Positions 1 to 6,958 of a stretch of 48,551 nt of DNA are shown here, piece by piece. How positions within the stretch are numbered: position 1 is the stretch's first letter; each line of letters begins with the position of its first letter. The stretch lies in the NCBI GenBank assembly GCA_963636105.1, contig CAVHIG010000005.1:1-48551 (forward strand), given 5' to 3'. A program made the translations under genes and the position numbers. The stretch comes from CAVHIG01 sp963636105 (GTDB taxonomy: Bacteria > Bacillota > Clostridia > Peptostreptococcales > Anaerovoracaceae). The notes under the pieces are model-generated. The model saw nothing but the letters and a program-made list of their open reading frames with translations, was not told where the DNA came from and did no database searches.

Positions 1-262
1 CGCTTGCGCGGGGATAAGTCAGTAGTGCTGCCATCGCAATAAATTTCACGAGGATCACCCCCGCTTGCGCGGGGATAAGCCGTCCGTCAAGCGCTTTTGT
101 AAGGTTGTTAGGGGATCACCCCCGCTTGCGCGGGGATAAGGGTTTGACTCTAATCTTAATAGGTTTGATGGTAGGATCACCCCCGCTTGCGCGGGGATAA
201 GATGTTAATCAGGTTGTGCAGACCTCTGGCGAAGGGATCACCCCCGCTTGCGCGGGGATAAG
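1..262 (-). CRISPR. Type I-E CRISPR array (partial, runs off left edge)
   Basis: Four full identical 28-nt repeats lie at 52-79, 113-140, 174-201 and 235-262, with a partial repeat at 1-18. The four complete spacers are all 33 nt (19-51, 80-112, 141-173, 202-234), giving a strict 61-nt period. On the minus strand the repeat starts CTTATCCCCGCGC and ends GGGGGTGATCC, with the stem-loop typical of type I-E repeats cut by Cas6e. The array lies just downstream of cas2 on the same strand, so the leader-proximal (newest) end is at 262. No spacer matched another part of the window by eye. The array continues beyond position 1, so its full length is unknown. Confidence 0.98.
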
Positions 263-297
263 GCTAAAAGGATCCACAAATTTCGCCATTCTTCGCT
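263..297 (-). promoter_or_regulatory. CRISPR leader, very short and abutting cas2
   Basis: Only 35 nt separate the cas2 stop codon from the first repeat, so leader functions (array promoter, integration signals) must lie here and inside the cas2 3' end, or the array is transcribed from the cas operon. The segment starting GCTAAAAGGATCCAC is conserved in a second copy at 9953-9967, which supports a functional leader block reaching to about position 330. Confidence 0.6.
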
Positions 298-1227
298 TCA
301 TTCTACCCGTTTTTCATTTAGTTTGCAATACACCTGCTGAATAATTTTGCAGTCTGCCAGCGCACGATGTTCTATCACATCTGCAATATTAAAATACTGA
401 GCCAAGCTCACCAACTTGTAACTCCTCATCCGCAGCAGTTTCCTGCGTGCTATCTTTGCGACATCCTTACACACATTTGCAGGAATCTGCATTCCCATTC
501 GTTTGCAAGCTTCCCGCAAAAAATCCATATCGAAAGATATCGTATGTCCGACGAGCACATCATCCCCTATAAATTCCAAGAAATCACGCAGAGCTTTCTC
601 TGGATCCCTTCCGCTTCTTAGATTCTCATTTGTAATTCCAGTCAATTGCATCACACTATCAGGAATTTCTTGCCGCGCGTCTACAAGCACACTAAACGAC
701 TCTTCTACATTACCTCTTCGAACCCGCAACGCGCCATATTCAATTATTTCGTTTTCCAGAGCATTTAAACCGGTAGTCTCCAAATCTATTACTGTGTAAT
801 CCAGTTCTTTCATGCTTACTTCAGCTTCACCCGATTTTTCATCTCCTTCTGACAGTTTTTCCTCTGCTTTTTCTCCCCATCTCTTTTGTCCTGAATTTCT
901 CTGAGCATACATATGCTTCGCAGCATTGCTAAAACCAGGCTTTAAGGAATCTTCCTTCATCTCTGCACCCGGAAGCGGCCTTTTCATAAGTTTGATCCCA
1001 TCAAAATCCACAGTTTCCCATGTAGTATTGTGCGTGCGAAAATCCATTTTCTGCTCGCCAGCTGCCGAAAAAACCATCGTTGCCTGCCCATTTTTTATGT
1101 TTTGACAGACACGATCCCATATAGCCTCTCTGACTCGTCCGCTTACATTTCCGACATATACACCCGTATTGATCTCATATAACCACTTTGAAAGATCTCC
1201 TCGCAACCTCGGAGGACAATTTGTCAT
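298..1227 (-). CDS. cas2: Cas2e fused to a DEDDh (DnaQ-like) exonuclease
   Basis: Adaptation protein: Cas2 joins Cas1 in the spacer integrase, and the fused exonuclease probably trims prespacer 3' ends. Residues 1-85 match Cas2e (NCPPRLRGDLSKW, then TGVYVGNVSGRVRE). Residues 86-140 are a charged linker. Residues 143-309 are a DEDDh exonuclease with D148/E150 (VIDLETTG), D233 (FDMDF) and H287/D292 (HRALAD). Such fusions are known, for example in Streptococcus thermophilus type I-E. The ATG used here (1227) has no Shine-Dalgarno sequence and starts after the expected first beta strand. Upstream in frame, codons for I-I-I-V-L-C precede it and are closed by a TGA, so initiation at ATT (1243-1245) is likely; that codon sits 7 nt after AAGGAAG. 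This true start would overlap the cas1 end by about 10 nt. Last gene of the cas operon. Confidence 0.93.
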   Translation of the reverse strand: MTNCPPRLRGDLSKWLYEINTGVYVGNVSGRVREAIWDRVCQNIKNGQATMVFSAAGEQKMDFRTHNTTWETVDFDGIKLMKRPLPGAEMKEDSLKPGFSNAAKHMYAQRNSGQKRWGEKAEEKLSEGDEKSGEAEVSMKELDYTVIDLETTGLNALENEIIEYGALRVRRGNVEESFSVLVDARQEIPDSVMQLTGITNENLRSGRDPEKALRDFLEFIGDDVLVGHTISFDMDFLREACKRMGMQIPANVCKDVAKIARRKLLRMRSYKLVSLAQYFNIADVIEHRALADCKIIQQVYCKLNEKRVE

Positions 1228-1235
1228 GCATAAAA

Positions 1236-2210
1236 CTATGATAATTCATCATCTTCCTTTTCTTTATCTTCAACTTCCTTCTCATCACCATAATTGACGC
1301 CATTTGCCACAGTTCCGCTACGATCATCCCATAAATATAGAGTGTCCTTCTTTTCCTCGGATTCCTCGTCAGGCAGCAAAAGCGCTCGTATATCATGCAC
1401 CATCCGCTCTAAGATATGATTTTCTACCATCGCATCACGGACCCTGCGGCGGACAACAGCCGGCAAATCCTCAGGATTCTCCGCCGTTACCGCAAAGGCA
1501 ATAGGAATCGTCACCTCCGCCTTGTATAAATCCGCAATATCATATACAAAAGAAAGTTCATGCCCCACATGGACAAAGCCAAGACCCGGCGCACAGCCAA
1601 GTGCGACAATAACAGCATGCGCGAGGCCGTACAGGCAGGCATTTCCCGCAGAAAGCGCCTTATTTACCGGATCACTGGCATCAAAATCATCCGGCTTATA
1701 ATCCCGTCCATTCCATTCGACACCAGTATCCTTTGAAGCCTGGCGATACGCCTGACGCACGCGACTGCCCTCTCTTCCTCGCAGTTGCTGCATTGTAAGT
1801 CCCGACACGTCCTCATCCGGAAAACGCATTTGGTACATCTTGCGCACTACATCCAGATGCTTACGTGTATTTGTAACAAGCTCCGCCTGCCGCAGCAGCA
1901 ATCGGGAATGAGAATTCAATGCTCTTCCGTGCGCATAGTATCTCACGCCATGCTCACCTACCCACACAACTCCGACTCCGGTATCACCCATAAGTTCCAT
2001 GGCTCTGTGCGTCACTCTTGTACCCGGACCCAGCAAAAGCACGGAAATCCCAGCCGCCGGGACATGAGTCACGCCTTCTTCATCCGTAATTGTAATCGCC
2101 CCATCCTGGCGCCCGATTGTACAATGCTCAATATATAAGAAAGTGATCCGATCCTGCACTCGAGGTAACGATTGCAAATCCGGCCGTTTCATCCCTGGAA
2201 TTTCACTCAT
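1236..2210 (-). CDS. cas1: CRISPR-associated endonuclease Cas1, type I-E
   Basis: Integrase that inserts new spacers at the leader end of the array, working as a complex with Cas2. At 324 aa it is normal for Cas1e. The metal-binding residues are visible: E147 in LRGREGSRVR, H214 in GFVHVG, and D224/D227 in FVYDIAD. The ATG at 2210 is chosen because GGAGGGAG lies just upstream and MSEIPGMKRPDLQ resembles Cas1e N termini; the open frame could extend to a TTG at 2240 without such support. It follows cas6e after a 52-nt gap and its last codons overlap the probable cas2 start, so the two adaptation genes look translationally coupled. All key residues are intact, so adaptation is predicted to be functional. 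Confidence 0.97.
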   Translation of the reverse strand: MSEIPGMKRPDLQSLPRVQDRITFLYIEHCTIGRQDGAITITDEEGVTHVPAAGISVLLLGPGTRVTHRAMELMGDTGVGVVWVGEHGVRYYAHGRALNSHSRLLLRQAELVTNTRKHLDVVRKMYQMRFPDEDVSGLTMQQLRGREGSRVRQAYRQASKDTGVEWNGRDYKPDDFDASDPVNKALSAGNACLYGLAHAVIVALGCAPGLGFVHVGHELSFVYDIADLYKAEVTIPIAFAVTAENPEDLPAVVRRRVRDAMVENHILERMVHDIRALLLPDEESEEKKDTLYLWDDRSGTVANGVNYGDEKEVEDKEKEDDELS

Positions 2211-2262
2211 CGGCTCCCTCCGTTCCTTCTCTTGATTCAACTTACTCCATTCTTCTCGCTCA

Positions 2263-2892
2263 TCAACTGTCTCTCATTACAGTCATCAAGCCCATACCAT
2301 ATGCCTTTCCTCTGCCGATTCCATCGCAAAGCAACGCTTTGAACTTTTCTGCGTCCGTCACTTCCAAAAAACCTTCATATGTGACTGATAAAATTGAAAC
2401 CTTCTTGTTGTCTTTCTTCGAGAAACGGCACCAGTTTGCCTCTGTCACATCAAAGCAATTTTCTTTCAAAATAAAGCCATGGTTTTCAGCGCGATTCAAA
2501 AGCCACTGTCTTTGCTCTTCTATTGCTCCGCAAGCTTTGACCTTTCCTCTTGCGGAAACGGCGTCTGCATCCTTTAAACTCTTGGTAGGGTTTGCCCGCA
2601 GGCGAAACCTCCAGCAGCTTCCCTCGGTAATACGCTGCAGCAGGGACTCATAAGAGCGCGTCTCAGGAGGATTTTCCGTGCCAAATTGCGCAGCCATGGC
2701 GTCCAAATTCGGTTTTTCCTCACTCAGGATCAATACATACAGCTTGTCACCCAGGCGATCCAATCTCCAAAGGCGACGTTTTCTCTCCCCAGCAAAAGAA
2801 TTTTCAATTGCACCGTGAAATCTCTGCGGAGCAGTCAAAGCTATCATTGTGCTGCGTCTGGTAAGATCCAGCTCTAATCGTGATAAATACAT
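2263..2892 (-). CDS. cas6e: Cas6e crRNA-processing endoribonuclease (CasE)
   Basis: Cuts pre-crRNA within each repeat and stays bound to the 3' hairpin as part of Cascade. The 209-aa length fits the family. Near the N terminus PQRFHGAIENSF carries the expected catalytic His26, and the C terminus has the glycine-rich RNA-binding stretch GIGRGKAYGMGLM. It begins 14 nt after the cas5e stop, within the Cascade operon. The coding sequence contains TTGCGGAAACGGCGTCTG (2550-2567, plus strand), an 18-mer also present in alr and part of a motif dispersed through the window; it encodes D-A-V-S-A in a variable region. Confidence 0.96.
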   Translation of the reverse strand: MYLSRLELDLTRRSTMIALTAPQRFHGAIENSFAGERKRRLWRLDRLGDKLYVLILSEEKPNLDAMAAQFGTENPPETRSYESLLQRITEGSCWRFRLRANPTKSLKDADAVSARGKVKACGAIEEQRQWLLNRAENHGFILKENCFDVTEANWCRFSKKDNKKVSILSVTYEGFLEVTDAEKFKALLCDGIGRGKAYGMGLMTVMRDS

Positions 2893-2906
2893 ATGCTTTT
2901 ACCCTC

Positions 2907-3605
2907 CTACAATTCAATAAAAGGATCATGCTCAGTAGCGTTTTGTGCTTCTGCGCTTATGTCCACCATATAGTCTTTCACAGACCGATAGCCGTACTGA
3001 CGATGCATTGGGCTATATGACAGTGGCACGTCTTGCTGAAGCCCAATCGCCTGATCCTGCGGAGAGGCATCTATCAAAATGCGGCGCTTGCCGTCTCTCT
3101 TGAAATGTGATTTCATGCCAGATTTGCCATAATTAAGCAAATCTTCTTCCTGCTCCAAAGCCTCAGCCAAAGATTTTTCTTTTATGCCCAGACAAAGTGG
3201 CAGCGTAGGAGGACAGGAGCGACGTCCGAGAAAAAGCGGATAGTCAGGGTGCGTAACTGCCTCCGCCAGCTTATTTATGAGTTCTTCATCCTCACTCTCC
3301 ACACCGGCCAAGAAGACAGCATCCTGCAAATAATGCCGGTATGTTATATATGACGTACCTTTCTCCGTGATTGCTGTATGAAAATCCACCAAGAGCCTGC
3401 CCTCTTTTTCCACTCTTATGCCGAATTTTAATTTTGCAAGCTCTTCAAGTGCCTTCTTATCATCGCGTTTCAAACCCAATGCAGCTGCAAACAAACCAAT
3501 GACACCACTTTTTGTGGGCTCTCGATTTGTCTTGCGAGTTTCAAACTTTGAATCCACTCCCCATGATTGCAGAGGAGCAGCCAATCTAAGCAACAATGTT
3601 GCCAT
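2907..3605 (-). CDS. cas5e: Cascade subunit Cas5e (CasD)
   Basis: RAMP-fold subunit that caps the 5' handle of the crRNA in Cascade. The 232-aa protein opens with LLRLAAPLQSWG (residues 5-16) followed by ETRKTNREPTKSGVIGLFAAALG, the diagnostic N-terminal block of Cas5e. Further on, the segment beginning YITYRHYLQDAVF and the block LGRRSCPPTLPL also match the family. It lies 4 nt after cas7e and 14 nt before cas6e, as expected for the type I-E order. Nothing appears truncated. Confidence 0.96.
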   Translation of the reverse strand: MATLLLRLAAPLQSWGVDSKFETRKTNREPTKSGVIGLFAAALGLKRDDKKALEELAKLKFGIRVEKEGRLLVDFHTAITEKGTSYITYRHYLQDAVFLAGVESEDEELINKLAEAVTHPDYPLFLGRRSCPPTLPLCLGIKEKSLAEALEQEEDLLNYGKSGMKSHFKRDGKRRILIDASPQDQAIGLQQDVPLSYSPMHRQYGYRSVKDYMVDISAEAQNATEHDPFIEL

Positions 3606-3609
3606 TACT

Positions 3610-4701
3610 TCACCTCATTTCCGATAGCATGTCTGCAACGGTATTTTTAAGCTCTGCAAGCACGGCCTTCACAGGGAGCTGCACTCCAAGCCCTTCAAGA
3701 CCATTACCCACAACAAAACCTTTTGCAGGATTCTCCGCAAAGTTTTCATACACATACAAAGCATAATCTTCCAGAGCCTTCTTGGATGCCTCCATATAGC
3801 CCTGCAAGCTCTTGGAAATTGCCTTTTCAAAAGCTCCGCACAGATTGATCGGTTGGTCTTCTCGAACAGTTATGTAGATAGCGTCTGGCAGAGTGCGATT
3901 TGCATAGGAATTCTGCTTCCCCGTAGGCATAGATTTTATGAAGGCTTCGCCAAAAGCAGCAATAACCTCCGGAACCTTCTCTGCTCCCAAATGCTCAAGC
4001 AATTCCAAAGCATTGACAGTAGCATAGCGGTATACGGTAGCTGAATTATACTCCGAAGTGCCTAAGTGACCCGCACCTGCATTGTCCTCGGCTGCACAGT
4101 CATCTACAGCCGTAAAATAATCGTATTCGTTTTGCACCGCGTGAGTTGAGATGCTATGAGCCACCTGTGCCGCCGCATCATAATTCAAAGAAGGATCATC
4201 TGCCACCATTCGTCCAAATAATGCCATGTCTACAGAAGGAGCGTTTCGCAGTGCTTCTTTGAGCGCTGCCTTATATTTTTTCTTGGCATCCTTATCTTTT
4301 TTATCCTCAGGTTCCTCTACAGCAAGCTCTGCCAGTGCCCTAGCCTGAGCCTTGCTCATAAAGAAGAGAGCTTTTGCGCCTTTTTCATCACTCTTGATTC
4401 CAACTTCTTCGATTGTATTTTGTGCAAGCTTATAAGAATCTGCTTCCGGTGCAAGCTTTTCAATCTCGCAGGCGATCATGTCAATGATCTTCTTTGTACG
4501 CTTGCCCATATCCTCTTCACTTACGAGATTGTCATCAAGAAAAGAATTCCTCATAGCGTGCTTCCATGCCTGTGAAGATACTCTCGCGCGAGTAACTCCG
4601 CCGTATATTGCCGTTTTCGGGCTTCCTGTATCGTCCCTATTTACGCAGCTTGGCGGCAGTGTCTGCAGAATGTGAAAATCAATGTATAAGTGCTTTTTCA
4701 T
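3610..4701 (-). CDS. cas7e: Cascade backbone subunit Cas7e (Cse4/CasC)
   Basis: Forms the helical backbone that coats the crRNA spacer, normally six copies per complex. The 363-aa protein begins MKKHLYIDFHILQTLPPSC and NRDDTGSPKTAIYGGV, which with RARVSSQAWK is the signature N terminus of Cas7e. Mid-protein, SISTHAVQNEYDYFTAVDD and GAGHLGTSEYNSA are also conserved. It starts 2 nt after the cse2 stop, so translation is probably coupled. Length and motifs are complete. Confidence 0.97.
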   Translation of the reverse strand: MKKHLYIDFHILQTLPPSCVNRDDTGSPKTAIYGGVTRARVSSQAWKHAMRNSFLDDNLVSEEDMGKRTKKIIDMIACEIEKLAPEADSYKLAQNTIEEVGIKSDEKGAKALFFMSKAQARALAELAVEEPEDKKDKDAKKKYKAALKEALRNAPSVDMALFGRMVADDPSLNYDAAAQVAHSISTHAVQNEYDYFTAVDDCAAEDNAGAGHLGTSEYNSATVYRYATVNALELLEHLGAEKVPEVIAAFGEAFIKSMPTGKQNSYANRTLPDAIYITVREDQPINLCGAFEKAISKSLQGYMEASKKALEDYALYVYENFAENPAKGFVVGNGLEGLGVQLPVKAVLAELKNTVADMLSEMR

Positions 4702-4703
4702 AA

Positions 4704-5321
4704 CTATTTTTCCTCCGTTTCAGATTTTTCTTTGTAAGTATTGCGATATAAATCCTGTCCCCAGCGCAGCTTAACATTCGCTGAAGCATTTTCATAAAGC
4801 GCATTGTCGTATTGTAAATTGTACAAATCCGTAGCCAACTGTGGATAATCCAATGGAATCGCTCCATTTGGCACACTGCGCAGCAATTGAACCATGCCGC
4901 GCAAGTGATTACTGATTTCGCTTATTTGCGTCGCTGTAGCCAGCGCATTGAATCTTCTAAGCACACTGCTGTCCGTCCAATCCTGACTTCCGGAGGTCGT
5001 CTGCTCCGCCAGCTCACGTACTGCGCTTCCCAGTCCCTTCCCTTCACAATTCATAGAAGCATCTTTCCCTTGCTGATGCAATGCGTATAAGGTAAGAGCA
5101 ATATATATCGCCCACTCGGCGCGTGATGCTTCCTTATTGCCTCGGAGCTCATCCGGAAGCTCCAAAAGAAAAGCTCCCCAAAGCTCCGGAAGCTCTCCCG
5201 GTGCTCTACCTACTCCTCGCCTTAGGCGCGCCAATTCCGCACGCCGTTGATTTTCCGGAAGGGAATTTATGATTTTGATTTTCTTACTCACAAACGCTTT
5301 GATTTCACTTGTTGTGCTCAT
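4704..5321 (-). CDS. cse2: Cascade small subunit Cse2 (CasB)
   Basis: Alpha-helical small subunit, two copies per Cascade, stabilising the R-loop. The 205-aa product is assigned from its position between cas8e and cas7e and from features such as RLRRGVGRAPGELPELWGAF and a C-terminal segment ending WGQDLYRN, typical of Cse2. The ATG at 5321 overlaps the cas8e TGA (ATGA), with GGAGGAG just upstream; the longer open frame to 5363 runs inside cas8e and lacks support. It is the least conserved Cascade member, so the call rests partly on context. Confidence 0.93.
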   Translation of the reverse strand: MSTTSEIKAFVSKKIKIINSLPENQRRAELARLRRGVGRAPGELPELWGAFLLELPDELRGNKEASRAEWAIYIALTLYALHQQGKDASMNCEGKGLGSAVRELAEQTTSGSQDWTDSSVLRRFNALATATQISEISNHLRGMVQLLRSVPNGAIPLDYPQLATDLYNLQYDNALYENASANVKLRWGQDLYRNTYKEKSETEEK

Positions 5322-6958
5322 TCCACTCCTCCTTCTTTTTGATTTTCGGGATATATGTTCCATAATGCCTTACAAAATTTGTTAAAAGCCTTCGGAGCCG
5401 TATACAGCTCAGAACGCTCATTTCCGTTCTTTTCCTTTTTATTTACGCTCCGTCCTACAAATGCCGCAGTTCCGGCTTTTTTGACCATCTCCTTTGCCAT
5501 TTCCATTGCAATGTCTCGCGACTTTCCTTGCCATTCCAAGACCTTTTCATCAGGATCATCCTGCTGTGCTTCTATGTTTTTCAACCACTCTCTAAAAGAC
5601 TTATCAATCTGAAAATAGAATTGTCTTTTTGCCGGACTGGAATTTGCAGCCTGTTCATTTGTATTACCCGCAGCCGTAGCAAGATCAAGCGCAAGATATG
5701 CTATTTGGAGCGCTGCCTTTTCACACCGTTCTACCTCTGAAGTAATGCGCACTTGCCATGCAACGTGAAATTCGGATATCAAATCCGCCTGAAACATCAA
5801 GATATCGCTAAAGGAATCATTTACAAAAAAATCCTTATCTCCATATTGAATGCTTGAAATTTTAAAGCAAATATATCGTTTCGGATCCAATAGTCTCAGT
5901 CGCCTATCTTGAAGACGAGACACCCACTGAACAATTCCAGGCACGTGCACATTATTTGACGAGCGGCAAAACACCGTCGGGAATTCTCTCCAAAACTGTC
6001 TGTCAGGATCATGCCTTGCAGGCACAAAAGTCAAAGGCTCCCCTTTCTTTGCTTTTCTATCCCTCCACACGGTCATTTGCTCTGCAAATGCATTTTCACT
6101 CTGAAAGAAATCGCCGCCTAATAGTGAAAAACCTGTGACCTTTCCATTTTCTCTATAAAGTAACAGCCTTCGTGACTGCAATGTAAGAAGCTGCGCCAGA
6201 GCGGACGGCATTGCTATCTCCGTCCTTTCGCCGCTTCTCGGCACTTCAAGCTCCCAGCACGGAATATTTTCCTCCCAAAGACTTTGAGCATCTTTTAGCA
6301 TTGTCAAATTCAGCATCAAAGTTTCAAAAAGATTTTTACCTTGAGCCTGAATAAATCCAAGCTTTCCCAGCCAGCCTGCCCCTACCGACGGAAGATCCTT
6401 GCCTTTTGGTTTTGACGAAGTATCATCATAAGCATTCAGATTCAAAAGCCAGCGCGCAGCCTGTGAATAGCTCATCGCGCTTTTCTCTCCGCCGGAATAC
6501 AAAGGAAAAAGTCTGATCTTATTGCTGCTTTCCGAAAGCTCACCATTTAATTTGGCTGCTCCGTAATACGTGCCATCCCTTGCTTCAGGAACCTGCCAAA
6601 ACGGCCTTTCCGGATGAAATAGCCAAAATCTTTCGTGCCATTTCTTAAAATATTCCCTTATCGGCACTTCAGGAAAATGTCCCAGATCCCAAAGCTCCTT
6701 CCAGCGAAGCAAAGCTTGATCACTTTTCTTAAGCGGCGCTGCCTCACCTTGTGCATTTACCCTATAAAATACCGTCAGCGGCACCGCAAGCAAAAGCCTA
6801 AGTATCGCCGCATCCTGCGCAGCAGTCTCACCTGCAAAATCAGCGTACTCATGCGCATGAAGCAATGCCTCCGACAAAGACACTTCCCTGACCGCGTTGT
6901 CCGGCAAGCGTACCCTTATCCACTTTTCATCCAGCAGATTAAATTCAATCTCATTCAT
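5318..6958 (-). CDS. cas8e: Cascade large subunit Cas8e (Cse1/CasA)
   Basis: Large subunit that recognises the PAM and recruits Cas3. The 546-aa protein starts MNEIEFNLLDEKWIRV and continues VREVSLSEAL, the classic Cse1 N terminus. HPERPFWQVPEA and the later QAARWLLNLNAYDD also match the family. The ATG at 6958 follows AAGGAGGAAAAGG and overlaps the cas3 end; the open frame extending to 7000 would start inside cas3 without a ribosome site. Its stop overlaps the cse2 start. No disruption is visible. Confidence 0.96.
   Translation of the reverse strand: MNEIEFNLLDEKWIRVRLPDNAVREVSLSEALLHAHEYADFAGETAAQDAAILRLLLAVPLTVFYRVNAQGEAAPLKKSDQALLRWKELWDLGHFPEVPIREYFKKWHERFWLFHPERPFWQVPEARDGTYYGAAKLNGELSESSNKIRLFPLYSGGEKSAMSYSQAARWLLNLNAYDDTSSKPKGKDLPSVGAGWLGKLGFIQAQGKNLFETLMLNLTMLKDAQSLWEENIPCWELEVPRSGERTEIAMPSALAQLLTLQSRRLLLYRENGKVTGFSLLGGDFFQSENAFAEQMTVWRDRKAKKGEPLTFVPARHDPDRQFWREFPTVFCRSSNNVHVPGIVQWVSRLQDRRLRLLDPKRYICFKISSIQYGDKDFFVNDSFSDILMFQADLISEFHVAWQVRITSEVERCEKAALQIAYLALDLATAAGNTNEQAANSSPAKRQFYFQIDKSFREWLKNIEAQQDDPDEKVLEWQGKSRDIAMEMAKEMVKKAGTAAFVGRSVNKKEKNGNERSELYTAPKAFNKFCKALWNIYPENQKEGGVE

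Noticed and set aside
1175..1396. 73-codon frame across the cas1-cas2 junction
   Set aside because: It is the alternative frame over the cas1 end and cas2 start, with no family features.
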